From the NCBI RefSeq assembly GCF_033446605.1, contig NZ_JAWQUO010000013.1:62001-126000 (forward strand): a DNA stretch of 64,000 nt, written 5' to 3'. How positions within the stretch are numbered: position 1 is the first letter of the stretch; the number at the start of each line of letters is the position of its first letter. Below, piece after piece: positions 41,214 through 51,237 of the stretch. Position numbers and translations under genes: made by a program. The notes beneath the pieces are model-generated. The model did no database searches and had not been told where the DNA came from. It saw only the letters and a program-made list of their open reading frames with translations. This stretch comes from Iodobacter sp025352645 (GTDB taxonomy: Bacteria; Pseudomonadota; Gammaproteobacteria; Burkholderiales; Chitinibacteraceae).

Positions 41214-43511
41214 ATGCTGGAAATTGAAATCGACGGTAAGAAACTGACAGTGCCAGGTGGTAGCACGGTAATGGACGCAGCCAATTCGGTTGGCGTGCAT
41301 ATCCCGCATTTCTGCTATCACAAAAAGCTGTCTATCGCCGCAAACTGCCGTATGTGCCTTGTTCAGGTTGAGAAAGCGCCTAAGCCTCTACCTGCCTGTG
41401 CCACCCCCGTCACTGACGGGATGAAAGTCTGGACCCACTCTGATCAGGCCGTGAAGGCGCAGCAGGGGGTGATGGAATTCTTACTGATTAATCACCCACT
41501 GGATTGCCCGATTTGCGATCAGGGCGGCGAATGTCAGCTGCAAGATCTGGCGGTTGGCTATGGTCAGTCTGGCTCGCGTTACACAGAAGAAAAGCGTGTT
41601 GTGGTTAATAAAGACCTAGGCCCGCTGATTTCTACTGATATGACGCGTTGCATCCATTGCAGCCGCTGTGTTCGCTTTACCGAAGAAATCGCCGGTTTCC
41701 AAGAGCTGGGTATGGCCGGTCGCGGTGAATTTACCGAGGTCATGTCCTTTGTTGGCAAGGCGGTTAAGTCAGAAATTTCCGGTAATGTGATTGATCTTTG
41801 CCCAGTTGGCGCGTTGACGAGCAAGCCGTTCCGCTACTCCGCCCGTACATGGGAATTATCGCGCCGTAAATCAGTCAGCCCACACGATGGTTTGGGTTCA
41901 AACCTCGTAGTGCAGGTGAAAAACAACAAAGTAATGCGTGTATTGCCGCTGGAAAACGAAGCTATTAATGAATGCTGGCTTGCGGATCGTGATCGTTTCT
42001 CTTACGAAGCGCTCAATAGCAGCGAGCGTCTGCAAAAGCCAATGATTAAGCAAGGTGGTGTTTGGCAAGTTACAGACTGGCAAACAGCGCTTGAATACGT
42101 GGCAAATGGCCTAAAACAAGTGGTGGCAGATCATGGCGCTGAGGCGGTTGCCGCAGTGGCAACGCCCAATAGCACGGTTGAAGAGCTGTTTACCCTACGT
42201 AAATTGATGGCAGGTTTAGGCGTAAACAATGTTGAAACACGCTTACGTAATAGCGACTTCAGCCTGAACACTACCGGTGCTACTTGGTTGGGCCAATCGA
42301 TTGCTGATTTGGCTGTAGCTGAAGCAGTCTTGGTTATCGGCTCTTCATTACGCCAAGAGCAGCCTCTGCTGGCACAACGCTTGCGTCAATCCGTAAAGAA
42401 AGGCATGAAGCTTTCTTTAGTGAATGTGCATAGTGATGATTTGCTGACTAAAGTTGCCGCGCAAGCTGTCGTTCGCCCGGATCAGTTGGTTGAAGGCGTA
42501 CTGGCCGTGGTTAAGGCCGTGCTTGAAGCGGATAGCAGCAAGACTGCTCCTGCGCATATCGATTTAACGGGCGTTGAAGTCACCGACGCAGCGCGCGCGA
42601 TTGCTGCAACGCTAACCGGTAAATCAGCCGTATTGCTAGGCAATATCGCAACGCATAATCCACGGGCTGCAGAGCTGTATGCTGCAGCTGCTGTATTGGC
42701 CGAGCTAGCTGGCGCAACACTAGGTGTGATGAGCGAAGCGGCTAATACCGTGGGTGCTCAACTGATCGGTGCAACGGTTGGCGGCAATGTCTTTGCTACG
42801 CCGAAAAAAGCCTATGTGCTGTTAAACGCTGAAACCGAGTTTGATACACACAACGGCCAAGAAGCGCTGGCGGCAGTGAAGTCCGCCGAAATGGTTGTGG
42901 TGATGTCGGCCTTTAATAGCTGCGCACTGGATTTTGCTGATGTGATTCTGCCGATCTCACCGTTCTCCGAAACATCGGGCACGTTTGTGAATATGGAAGG
43001 CAAGCCACAAAGCTTTAACGGTGTGGTGCGTCCTCTTGGCGAGACGCGTCCGGCATGGAAAGTATTCCGCGTCTTAGGCAATGTGCTTGGCTTTAATGGC
43101 TTTGATTACGAATCGTCAGAACAGATTCGTGATGAAGCCCTTGCTGGCGATACAGCCGCTCGCCTCAACAACGCACCGGCTGCTGCCGTTACCGTTAAGG
43201 CTCGCGCTGCTAGTGGCCTAGTTCGCTTAGGCGAAGTGCCTATGTATCAGACAGATAGCTTGGTTCGCCGTGCGCAAAGCCTACAAGCAAGCACCGCAGC
43301 ACCTGCTCTGAAAGCAAATGCGGCAACACTCGCTACATTGGGCTTGGCTGTGAATGATCTAGCAAAAGTTGAGCAGGGCGGTGCAACTGTTTCCTTGTTT
43401 GCTGAGCTGGATAACGGCCTCGTAGACGATGTGATTCGTGTGGTAGCTAGCCATTCCGCGACGCGAGAGCTGGCTGGCATGTATAGCAGCCTGTCGGTTT
43501 CTAAAGCTTAA
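41214..43511 (+). CDS. nuoG: NADH-quinone oxidoreductase subunit G
   Basis: 75-kDa type subunit, 765 residues, with several Fe-S clusters along the electron path. The N-terminal ferredoxin-like domain has CYHKKLSIAANCRMC, then CPICDQGGECQLQD and CIHCSRCVRFTEEIAG. The C-terminal half is the molybdopterin oxidoreductase-like fold, here without a cofactor. It begins 22 bp after nuoF. Confidence 0.96.
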   Translation: MLEIEIDGKKLTVPGGSTVMDAANSVGVHIPHFCYHKKLSIAANCRMCLVQVEKAPKPLPACATPVTDGMKVWTHSDQAVKAQQGVMEFLLINHPLDCPICDQGGECQLQDLAVGYGQSGSRYTEEKRVVVNKDLGPLISTDMTRCIHCSRCVRFTEEIAGFQELGMAGRGEFTEVMSFVGKAVKSEISGNVIDLCPVGALTSKPFRYSARTWELSRRKSVSPHDGLGSNLVVQVKNNKVMRVLPLENEAINECWLADRDRFSYEALNSSERLQKPMIKQGGVWQVTDWQTALEYVANGLKQVVADHGAEAVAAVATPNSTVEELFTLRKLMAGLGVNNVETRLRNSDFSLNTTGATWLGQSIADLAVAEAVLVIGSSLRQEQPLLAQRLRQSVKKGMKLSLVNVHSDDLLTKVAAQAVVRPDQLVEGVLAVVKAVLEADSSKTAPAHIDLTGVEVTDAARAIAATLTGKSAVLLGNIATHNPRAAELYAAAAVLAELAGATLGVMSEAANTVGAQLIGATVGGNVFATPKKAYVLLNAETEFDTHNGQEALAAVKSAEMVVVMSAFNSCALDFADVILPISPFSETSGTFVNMEGKPQSFNGVVRPLGETRPAWKVFRVLGNVLGFNGFDYESSEQIRDEALAGDTAARLNNAPAAAVTVKARAASGLVRLGEVPMYQTDSLVRRAQSLQASTAAPALKANAATLATLGLAVNDLAKVEQGGATVSLFAELDNGLVDDVIRVVASHSATRELAGMYSSLSVSKA

Positions 43512-43523
43512 AGGGCGCCCAAT

Positions 43524-44570
43524 ATGGAAATGTTACAAGGGTGGTTTGGCGCAGAGATCGCGTTTGTCCTCTGGACCCTCATCAAGATTGTTTGCATCGT
43601 TGCGCCTTTGATGGGCGCGGTGGCTTACCTGACATTGGCCGAGCGTAAAGTCATCGGTTATATGCAGATTCGTATCGGCCCGAATCGGGTTGGTCCGTTT
43701 GGTTTGCTGCAACCGATTGCCGACGGTGTAAAGCTGCTGCTGAAAGAAATTATTTCTCCATCTGCTGCTAGCACCGGTCTGTTCTTTTTAGCGCCGATTA
43801 TGGTTCTGGTGCCGGCGCTGGCGGCTTGGGCCGTGGTGCCGTTTTATCCTGGCTATGTTTTATCCGATGTGAATGTCGGCTTGCTCTACGTGATGGCCAT
43901 TACTTCGATGGGCGTTTACGGCGTAATTTTGGCGGGCTGGGCATCTAACTCTAAATATGCCTTCCTTGGTGCAATGCGCGCTGCGGCTCAGGTGATTTCT
44001 TATGAGTTGGCAATGGGCTTTGCCTTGGTCGGCGTGATGATGGTTTCGGGCAGCTTAAATATGACCGAAATCGTTAATCAGCAGGGCCAAGGTATGGCAG
44101 GTGGTTCTATTCTGTCGTGGAACTTGATTCCGCTGCTGCCTTTGTTCGTGATCTACTTTATTTCTGGTGTGGCTGAAACCAACCGCGCACCGTTTGATGT
44201 GACCGAAGGCGAATCAGAAATTGTTGCGGGTCATATGGTCGAATATTCGGGCATGAGCTTTGCACTGTTCTTCTTGGCCGAATACGCCAATATGATTCTG
44301 ATTTCAGCCATGACATCGATCATGTTCCTTGGCGGTTGGTTAAGCCCGTTCCCTGCAAGCTGGGGCATGTTGGGCGCACCGTCGGTACTGTGGTGGGTAT
44401 TAAAAGTAGCCTTTATGCTGTTCTGCTTCTTGTGGTTCCGCGCTACTTTCCCTCGCTATCGTTACGATCAGCTGATGCGTTTGGGTTGGAAGATTTTTAT
44501 TCCAGTGACCTTGATTTGGATTGTGGTAGTGGGCGCTTGGATGCAAACGCCGCTGTCTCTCTGGAAATAA
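43524..44570 (+). CDS. nuoH: NADH-quinone oxidoreductase subunit H
   Basis: Membrane subunit at the junction of the two arms; 348 residues, about eight helices. Conserved segments: AYLTLAERKVIGYMQIRIGPNRVGPFG in outline, and ETNRAPFDVTEGESEIVAG with the acidic loop that lines the quinone entry. ATG 43524 is 12 bp after the nuoG stop. Confidence 0.97.
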   Translation: MEMLQGWFGAEIAFVLWTLIKIVCIVAPLMGAVAYLTLAERKVIGYMQIRIGPNRVGPFGLLQPIADGVKLLLKEIISPSAASTGLFFLAPIMVLVPALAAWAVVPFYPGYVLSDVNVGLLYVMAITSMGVYGVILAGWASNSKYAFLGAMRAAAQVISYELAMGFALVGVMMVSGSLNMTEIVNQQGQGMAGGSILSWNLIPLLPLFVIYFISGVAETNRAPFDVTEGESEIVAGHMVEYSGMSFALFFLAEYANMILISAMTSIMFLGGWLSPFPASWGMLGAPSVLWWVLKVAFMLFCFLWFRATFPRYRYDQLMRLGWKIFIPVTLIWIVVVGAWMQTPLSLWK

Positions 44571-44582
44571 ACAGGACCGACA

Positions 44583-45071
44583 ATGGAAAAGATTGCTTAT
44601 TTCTTTAAAACGTTCTTGCTCGTGGAACTGGTAAAAGGCTTGATGCTTACCGGCCGCCATATGTTCCAGACCAAGATCACAGTGCAGTTCCCGGAAGAAA
44701 AAACACCGTACAGCCCGCGTTTTCGCGGCCTGCATGCGCAACGTCGCTACGCCAATGGCGAAGAGCGTTGCATCGCCTGTAAGCTTTGTGAGGCAGTTTG
44801 CCCAGCACAAGCGATTGTGATTGAGTCAGATAAACGTGAGGACGGCACACGCCGCACCACACGTTATGACATTGATCTAACCAAGTGCATTTTCTGTGGT
44901 TTTTGTGAAGAAGCGTGCCCGGTGGATGCCATCGTGGAAACGCATATTCTTGAATATCACGGCGAAAAACGGGGCGATCTCTACTACACCAAGCCGATGT
45001 TGCTGGCGGTGGGTGATAAGTACGAGAGCGAAATTGCAGAACGCAAAGCGCAAGACGCTAAGTACCGTTAA
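44583..45071 (+). CDS. nuoI: NADH-quinone oxidoreductase subunit I
   Basis: 23-kDa subunit with two [4Fe-4S] clusters (N6a, N6b), 162 residues. Both ferredoxin motifs are present: CIACKLCEAVCPAQA and CIFCGFCEEACPVDA. The N-terminal amphipathic helix attaches it to the membrane side. Confidence 0.97.
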   Translation: MEKIAYFFKTFLLVELVKGLMLTGRHMFQTKITVQFPEEKTPYSPRFRGLHAQRRYANGEERCIACKLCEAVCPAQAIVIESDKREDGTRRTTRYDIDLTKCIFCGFCEEACPVDAIVETHILEYHGEKRGDLYYTKPMLLAVGDKYESEIAERKAQDAKYR

Positions 45072-45080
45072 GGGGTGGAC

Positions 45081-45716
45081 ATGACACAAGCTCTATTTTG
45101 TTTCTTCGCCTTAGTGCTCTTGATTTCTGCACTTGGCGTTGTGACTACTAAAAACCCAGTACAAGCCGCACTGCTGTTGATTTTGTCTTTCTTTACCGCA
45201 GCCATGCTGTGGATGCTAATGAAGGCCGAGTTCCTCGCTGTATCCTTGGTGCTGATTTATGTGGGCGCCGTTATGGTGCTGTTCCTGTTTGTGGTGATGA
45301 TGCTGGATATCAACTTTGAGGAGCTGCGTAAAGGCTTCTGGAAGTTCGCCCCGATTGCAGGTTTGGTAGCCGGAACTATGCTGCTGGAAATGGTACTCGT
45401 GATTACGCATGGCGCAAGCCAGCTGAATGGCGCTGCTATCATTGATCATCCAGCGGGTTACAGCAATGTGCATGAACTGGGCCGTTTGATTTACACCCAG
45501 TATTTCCTGCCTTTCCAACTGGCTTCGTTTATTTTGTTGGTGGGGATGATTGCCGCTATTGCGCTGACGCTACGTAAGCGTAAAAGCAGCAAATATATCA
45601 ATCCGGGTGATCAGGTTCGCGTCAAAGCGAGTGATCGTCTGCGCATCGTGAAGATGGCCACAACAGTGAAAGAGCTGGCAGAAGTTCCTGCCAGCGACGA
45701 TAAACCAGCAGCCTAA
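45081..45716 (+). CDS. nuoJ: NADH-quinone oxidoreductase subunit J
   Basis: Membrane subunit with five helices, 211 residues. The conserved stretch FLAVSLVLIYVGAVMVLFLFVVMML (in outline) contains the pi-bulge region important in proton pumping. The start is ATG 45081 after AAGGGG; the GTG at 45075 overlaps this site. The C-terminal tail (about 35 residues) is polar. Confidence 0.95.
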   Translation: MTQALFCFFALVLLISALGVVTTKNPVQAALLLILSFFTAAMLWMLMKAEFLAVSLVLIYVGAVMVLFLFVVMMLDINFEELRKGFWKFAPIAGLVAGTMLLEMVLVITHGASQLNGAAIIDHPAGYSNVHELGRLIYTQYFLPFQLASFILLVGMIAAIALTLRKRKSSKYINPGDQVRVKASDRLRIVKMATTVKELAEVPASDDKPAA

Positions 45717-45730
45717 GGGGAAGATATTTC

Positions 45731-46036
45731 ATGCTTGAGTTGACGCATTATCTTGTACTGGCGGCTTGTTTATTTGCCATCAGTATTTTCGGTATCTTTA
45801 TGAACCGCAAAAACCTCATCGTGCTGTTAATGGCGATTGAGTTGATGTTGCTTGCGGTGAATATGAATTTCATTGCTTTCTCGCAGTTTTTGGGCGATTC
45901 AGCAGGGCAGATTTTCGTGTTCTTTATCTTGACGGTGGCCGCGGCTGAAGCTGCAATCGGGCTGGCGATCCTGATTGTGTTATTCCGCAATCTACGATCG
46001 ATCAACGTCGAAGATCTCGACAGCCTGAAGGGTTAA
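45731..46036 (+). CDS. nuoK: NADH-quinone oxidoreductase subunit K
   Basis: 101-residue, three-helix membrane subunit. Both functional glutamates are visible, in LMAIELMLLAVNMNF and in VAAAEAAIGLAILI. Confidence 0.97.
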   Translation: MLELTHYLVLAACLFAISIFGIFMNRKNLIVLLMAIELMLLAVNMNFIAFSQFLGDSAGQIFVFFILTVAAAEAAIGLAILIVLFRNLRSINVEDLDSLKG

Positions 46037-46052
46037 GGGGACTGGATTACAA

Positions 46053-48107
46053 ATGGATATGAAAACGATTTATCTCTTAATCCCGCTGGCTCCCCTGTTT
46101 GGAGCGCTGGTCGCAGGCCTGTTTGGCTGGGCGATCGGGCGGCGAGCCTCACATCTGGTCACGATTGGTGGTGTTGCTGCCTCGTTCCTGATGTCGGCTT
46201 ATGTTTTAAACCACTTGGTTTCAGGTGGGAATAACTTTAACGGTACGGTTTACACTTGGCTGACCGTTAATGGCGTTGATTTTAACGTTGGTTTCTTGGT
46301 CGATAAGCTCACCGCAATGATGATGTGTGTGGTGACTTTTGTATCCTTGATGGTGCATATCTACACCATCGGTTATATGTCGGAAGACCCTGGTTATCAG
46401 CGTTTCTTTAGTTATATCTCCTTGTTTACCTTTTCAATGCTGATGCTGGTGATGGCGAATAACTTCGTTCAGCTGTTCTTTGGTTGGGAAGCGGTGGGGC
46501 TGGTTTCATACCTCTTGATTGGTTTCTGGTTTAAAAAGCCGACGGCTACTTTTGCCAATATGAAGGCTTTTTTGATCAACCGTGTGGGTGATTTTGGTTT
46601 TCTACTCGGGATTGGTCTGGTACTGGCTTACTTTGGCTCGCTGGATTACGCCGATGTGTTTGCTAAAGCACCAGCGCTAAAAGACGCCACGATTAGTCTG
46701 TTCCCAAATGTCACTTGGTCTTTGATGTCGGTGACTTGCATCTTGCTGTTTATCGGTGCGATGGGTAAATCGGCTCAGTTCCCGCTGCATGTTTGGCTGC
46801 CAGACTCGATGGAAGGCCCAACACCGATTTCCGCACTGATTCACGCGGCAACGATGGTAACGGCAGGTATCTTTATGGTGGCACGTATGTCGCCATTGTT
46901 TGAGCTATCTGATACTGCGCTGAATTTTGTGATGGTGATTGGCTCGATTACCGCGCTGTTTATGGGTTTTCTCGGGATTATCCAAAACGATATCAAGCGG
47001 GTGGTGGCTTACTCAACACTATCGCAGCTTGGCTATATGACGGTGGCGCTGGGTGCTTCTGCTTACTCGGTAGCGGTATTCCACCTGATGACACACGCTT
47101 TCTTTAAAGCGCTACTGTTCTTGGCTGCAGGTTCAGTGATTATTGGTATGCATCACGATCAAGACATCCGCAATATGGGTGGCTTGAAGAAATATATGCC
47201 GATTACTTGGATTACTTCCTTGATTGGATCGCTGGCACTGATTGGTACGCCTTTCTTGTCGGGTTTCTATTCTAAAGATTCGATTATTGAAGCCGTGGCG
47301 GAGTCTCATCTGCCAGGCGCAAGCTTTGCTTACTTTGCCGTGGTTGCTGGTGTATTTGTGACCGCGTTTTACTCTTTCCGTATGTACTTCTTGGTGTTCC
47401 ACGGTGAAGAGCGTTTCGGCAAGGCGCACGATGCACACGGCCACGATGCCGCTCATGCACATGATGATGACCATGGGCATGCAGATGAGCATCATCATGG
47501 CTTGGCTCCAGGGCAAAAACCGCATGAAACACCATGGGTGGTGACTCTACCACTGGTGTTACTGGCGATTCCATCGCTGGTGATCGGTTACTTTGCGATT
47601 GAGCCTATGCTTTACGGTGATTTCTTTAAGGGTGTGATTTTTGTTAATCACGAACTTCACCCAACTATGGAAATGCTAAAAGAAGAGTTCCACGGTGCAG
47701 GTGCGATGGGTATTCACTCGCTGACTAGCTTGCCATTTTGGCTGGCCTTGTCAGGTGTAGTGGTGGCCTGGTACTTCTACTTAGTGAAGCCAAGTATTCC
47801 TGCGGCACTCGATCGCTTCTTTACTTCTATTGGGATCAAGAAGCTGCTCGATGAAAAGTACTATATGGATCACCTGTATATCAACGGTTTTGCCGCAGGT
47901 GGCCGAGTGCTGGGTACGCTGTTCTGGAAAGTAGGCGATACCTTTATTATCGATGGCTTGCTTGTCAATGGTACGGCTAAGGTGGTGGGCTTGTTTGCTG
48001 CAGCGGCGCGTAAATTGCAAACCGGTTATATCTACCACTACGCTTTTGCCATGATTATTGGTGCCATTGGCCTGATGACATGGTGGATTGCTGGCCTGCT
48101 GGCCTAA
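46053..48107 (+). CDS. nuoL: NADH-quinone oxidoreductase subunit L
   Basis: Largest antiporter-like proton-pumping subunit, 684 residues with about 16 helices. FFGWEAVGLVSYLLIGFW holds the key Glu, GKSAQFPLHVWLPDSMEGPTP the key Lys, and the long lateral helix follows near the C-terminus. Residues around 455-490 form a His/Asp-rich loop (AHDAHGHDAAHAHDDDHGH and on) between helices, longer than in E. coli. Start ATG 46053. Confidence 0.97.
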   Translation: MDMKTIYLLIPLAPLFGALVAGLFGWAIGRRASHLVTIGGVAASFLMSAYVLNHLVSGGNNFNGTVYTWLTVNGVDFNVGFLVDKLTAMMMCVVTFVSLMVHIYTIGYMSEDPGYQRFFSYISLFTFSMLMLVMANNFVQLFFGWEAVGLVSYLLIGFWFKKPTATFANMKAFLINRVGDFGFLLGIGLVLAYFGSLDYADVFAKAPALKDATISLFPNVTWSLMSVTCILLFIGAMGKSAQFPLHVWLPDSMEGPTPISALIHAATMVTAGIFMVARMSPLFELSDTALNFVMVIGSITALFMGFLGIIQNDIKRVVAYSTLSQLGYMTVALGASAYSVAVFHLMTHAFFKALLFLAAGSVIIGMHHDQDIRNMGGLKKYMPITWITSLIGSLALIGTPFLSGFYSKDSIIEAVAESHLPGASFAYFAVVAGVFVTAFYSFRMYFLVFHGEERFGKAHDAHGHDAAHAHDDDHGHADEHHHGLAPGQKPHETPWVVTLPLVLLAIPSLVIGYFAIEPMLYGDFFKGVIFVNHELHPTMEMLKEEFHGAGAMGIHSLTSLPFWLALSGVVVAWYFYLVKPSIPAALDRFFTSIGIKKLLDEKYYMDHLYINGFAAGGRVLGTLFWKVGDTFIIDGLLVNGTAKVVGLFAAAARKLQTGYIYHYAFAMIIGAIGLMTWWIAGLLA

Positions 48108-48191
48108 AGCCGGCATCTTGCCGGGGATCGGGGGGGAAGGTCTTACTAGATCGAATCCCCCTTACGAATTAAATTAACAAGTAGGTTGACT
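48108..48191 (+). other. 84-bp nuoL-nuoM spacer with a GC-rich hairpin
   Basis: The longest gap inside the first 13 nuo genes. It holds GCCGGCATCTTGCCGGG and a G7 tract that can pair with a downstream CCCCC. Neither has a T-run; possibly an mRNA processing or stability site. Confidence 0.4.
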
Positions 48192-49691
48192 ATGACGGGT
48201 AATCTTCTAAGCCTCGCGATCTGGCTGCCGATCGTGGCGGGCCTTGTAGTACTCGCGACAGGCGGGGACAAAAACGCGACGGCCGCACGCTGGCTGGCGT
48301 TGATTGGCGCTTTGCTAAGTTTCTTGGTAACCATTCCGCTGTACACGCAGTTTGAATCTTTACATGGCGGTATGCAGTTCGAAGAGCTGAAGCCGTGGAT
48401 CGCTTCATTCAATATCAACTACCACCTTGGGGTTGATGGCATTTCGATGCTGTTTGTGATCTTGAATAGCTTTATTACCTTGATGGTGATTTTGGCTGGC
48501 TGGCAAGTGATCGAAAAGCGTGTCGGGCAATATATGGCCGCGTTTCTGATTATGTCGGGCTTGATCAATGGCGCATTCGCCGCCATGGATGCAATCTTGT
48601 TCTATGTATTCTTTGAAGCCATGCTGATTCCTATGTACCTGATTATTGGTATCTGGGGTGGCCCGCGCCGTGTTTATGCGTCGGTTAAGTTCTTCCTTTA
48701 CACCTTGCTTGGCTCTTTGCTGACACTGGTTGGTTTTATCTACCTGTATCAGCAAACTGGCGGTAGCTTTGAAATCGCAGACTTCCAACGCCTACCCTTA
48801 GGAATGACGGCACAGACTTTAGTGTTGATCGCTTTCTTCTTTGCCTTTGCCGTAAAAGTGCCAATGTGGCCGGTGCACACTTGGTTGCCGGATGCCCACG
48901 TTGAAGCGCCTACCGGTGGTTCGATGGTATTGGCGGCGATTACTCTGAAGCTGGGTGCTTATGGCTTCTTGCGGTTTGCTCTGCCGATTGCACCAGACGC
49001 TGCACGTGAATACGCATGGGTGTTTGTGGCGCTGTCTTTAGTTGCAGTGATTTACATTGGTTTGGTTGCGCTCGTTCAAACCGATATGAAAAAGCTGGTG
49101 GCTTATTCTTCGATCTCGCATATGGGTTTTGTCACGCTGGGCTTCTTTATGTTTGCCGGTGGCACGCAGTTAAACCAGTACGCGGTAGAAGGTGCATTAC
49201 TGCAAATGATTTCTCACGGCTTTGTTTCCGCCGCAATGTTCTTCTGTATCGGTGTGATGTACGACCGTGTGCACAGCCGTAAAATTGCAGATTACGGCGG
49301 TGTGGCCAATAAAATGCCGATCTTTGCCAGCTTTATGATGTTGTTTGCCATGGCTAATTCGGGTCTGCCGGGTACTTCTGGTTTTGCCGGTGAATTTATG
49401 GTGATTCTGGGGGCGGTGCAGGTGAATTTCTGGTACGCCTTTGCTGGTGCAACTACGCTGATTTTTGGCGCAGCTTATACCCTGTGGATGTACAAGCGGG
49501 TGCTGTTTGGCGAAGTGGCGAATGCGCATATTGAGCATCTTAAAGACGTAAACAGCCGCGAATTCCTGATTCTTGCTGTGCTGGCGGTTGCTGTGCTTGG
49601 CATGGGCCTCTATCCAAAGCCATTTGCAGATGTGATGCATGTGTCAGTGAATGATTTAATCTGGCATGTTTCACAAAGCAAATTGCACTGA
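48192..49691 (+). CDS. nuoM: NADH-quinone oxidoreductase subunit M
   Basis: Antiporter-like proton-pumping subunit, 499 residues, about 14 helices. FFEAMLIPMYLIIGIWG holds the conserved Glu and AFAVKVPMWPVHTWLPDAHVEAPT the Lys. ATG 48192 (MTGNLLSLAIW) is used; a TTG lies two codons before. Confidence 0.97.
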   Translation: MTGNLLSLAIWLPIVAGLVVLATGGDKNATAARWLALIGALLSFLVTIPLYTQFESLHGGMQFEELKPWIASFNINYHLGVDGISMLFVILNSFITLMVILAGWQVIEKRVGQYMAAFLIMSGLINGAFAAMDAILFYVFFEAMLIPMYLIIGIWGGPRRVYASVKFFLYTLLGSLLTLVGFIYLYQQTGGSFEIADFQRLPLGMTAQTLVLIAFFFAFAVKVPMWPVHTWLPDAHVEAPTGGSMVLAAITLKLGAYGFLRFALPIAPDAAREYAWVFVALSLVAVIYIGLVALVQTDMKKLVAYSSISHMGFVTLGFFMFAGGTQLNQYAVEGALLQMISHGFVSAAMFFCIGVMYDRVHSRKIADYGGVANKMPIFASFMMLFAMANSGLPGTSGFAGEFMVILGAVQVNFWYAFAGATTLIFGAAYTLWMYKRVLFGEVANAHIEHLKDVNSREFLILAVLAVAVLGMGLYPKPFADVMHVSVNDLIWHVSQSKLH

Positions 49692-49782
49692 TAAGCGATA
49701 GTCGGAAGCCAGAATTGGCTTTCCGATTTTATCCTGAGGTTTTATACCTTCGGACCACAATATTATTTGATAGGGTTGCATA

Positions 49783-51237
49783 ATGACCTGGACGAGCCTT
49801 AATGCTTGGGTGGCAATGCCGGAAATTTTCCTGCTGCTTGCTACCTGTGCGGTACTTCTTCTTGATTTATTTGTGTCTGATGCCAAGCGGCATATCACTT
49901 ATGTGCTGACTCTTTTGGTGTTGGCCGTAACGGCTTTGCTGGTTGTGAACAGCATGTATCCCGTTCCGCAGCTGGCTTTTAATGGCCTGTTTATCAGCGA
50001 CCCCATCGCGCAACTTGCCAAGCTTGGTATGGTTTTAGGTGTGGCACTGGTGCTGATTTATGGCCGTGATTACGCCATTGTTCGTGGCTTATTCCGTGGC
50101 GAGTTGTTTACCCTCACCTTGTTTGCTTTGGCAGGCATGATGATTATGGCCTCTAGCGTTAATTTCTTAACGCTCTATATGGGGCTTGAATTACTTTCTT
50201 TGTCTTTGTATGCGCTGGTCGCTTTGCAACGCGATTCAATTGCTTCCACAGAAGCGGCGATGAAGTATTTTATTCTGGGCGCTTTGGCTTCTGGGATGTT
50301 GCTCTACGGTATGTCAATGATTTACGGCGCAACCGCTTCGCTGGATGTGTTTGTGATGGCACATAAAATTGCCAGTGGTGAAGCCAACCGCATGTTGGCC
50401 GCATTTGGTCTGGTGTTCTTGGTAACGGGTATTGCCTTTAAGTTGGGTGCTGTACCGTTCCATATGTGGGTGCCTGATGTATACGAAGGCGCGCCTACGC
50501 TGATTACTCAGCTGATTGGTTCAGCTCCAAAGCTGGCGGCTTTTGCTTTTGTGATTCGTTTGTTGGCGCAGGGTATGGAAGGTTATGCCTTTGACTGGCG
50601 TGGCATGCTGATTGTGCTGTCGGTATTGTCGATGGCGATTGGTAATCTGACTGCGATTGCGCAAACTAGCATGAAGCGCATGATGGCTTATTCAACCATC
50701 TCGCATATGGGCTTCTTGCTCTTAGGTATTTTAGTTGCTAGCCCGATTGGTTATTCTGCATCGTTCTTTTACGCCATGGTTTATATGCTTACCGCTGCCG
50801 CTGGTTTCGGTATGGTGATGCTGCTATCTCGTGAAGGCTTTGAGGCCGATAAAATTGACGACTTCAAAGGCCTTGCCACTCGCAGCCCTTGGTTTGCGTG
50901 CATGATGATGTTTGTGATGTTTTCTATGGCAGGTATTCCGGTCTTTATTGGTTTCTTTGCCAAGTTGTCGGTATTACAGGCCGTTGTTAATCTAGGCTAT
51001 GTCTGGTTGGCGGTATTGGCGGTGATCTTCTCGCTGATCGGCGCTTTCTACTATCTGCGCATCGTTAAAATTATGTACTTTGACGAAGCCACAGATACCG
51101 CACCGATTGTTGCTGGCTTGGATACTAAGTTGGTGTTATCCGTAAACTGCCTGTTATTACTGGTATTGGGCCTGATGCCAGATCGCCTGATGGCGGTATT
51201 GTCACAAGCCGTCACTTCATCGCTCGTGCCAATGTAA
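49783..51237 (+). CDS. nuoN: NADH-quinone oxidoreductase subunit N
   Basis: Third antiporter-like subunit, 484 residues, last of the 14 complex I genes. LYMGLELLSLSLYALVAL holds the Glu and FKLGAVPFHMWVPDVYEGAPT the Lys. The 91-bp gap before it contains a CGGAAGCCA/TGGCTTTCCG hairpin followed by ATTTTAT, which may act as partial attenuator. Its stop overlaps the next gene (TAATG). Confidence 0.97.
   Translation: MTWTSLNAWVAMPEIFLLLATCAVLLLDLFVSDAKRHITYVLTLLVLAVTALLVVNSMYPVPQLAFNGLFISDPIAQLAKLGMVLGVALVLIYGRDYAIVRGLFRGELFTLTLFALAGMMIMASSVNFLTLYMGLELLSLSLYALVALQRDSIASTEAAMKYFILGALASGMLLYGMSMIYGATASLDVFVMAHKIASGEANRMLAAFGLVFLVTGIAFKLGAVPFHMWVPDVYEGAPTLITQLIGSAPKLAAFAFVIRLLAQGMEGYAFDWRGMLIVLSVLSMAIGNLTAIAQTSMKRMMAYSTISHMGFLLLGILVASPIGYSASFFYAMVYMLTAAAGFGMVMLLSREGFEADKIDDFKGLATRSPWFACMMMFVMFSMAGIPVFIGFFAKLSVLQAVVNLGYVWLAVLAVIFSLIGAFYYLRIVKIMYFDEATDTAPIVAGLDTKLVLSVNCLLLLVLGLMPDRLMAVLSQAVTSSLVPM

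Noticed and set aside
46053..48107. NuoL as an Mrp-type antiporter subunit
   Set aside because: It is embedded in a full nuoA-N operon in canonical order and has normal NuoL length and motifs.
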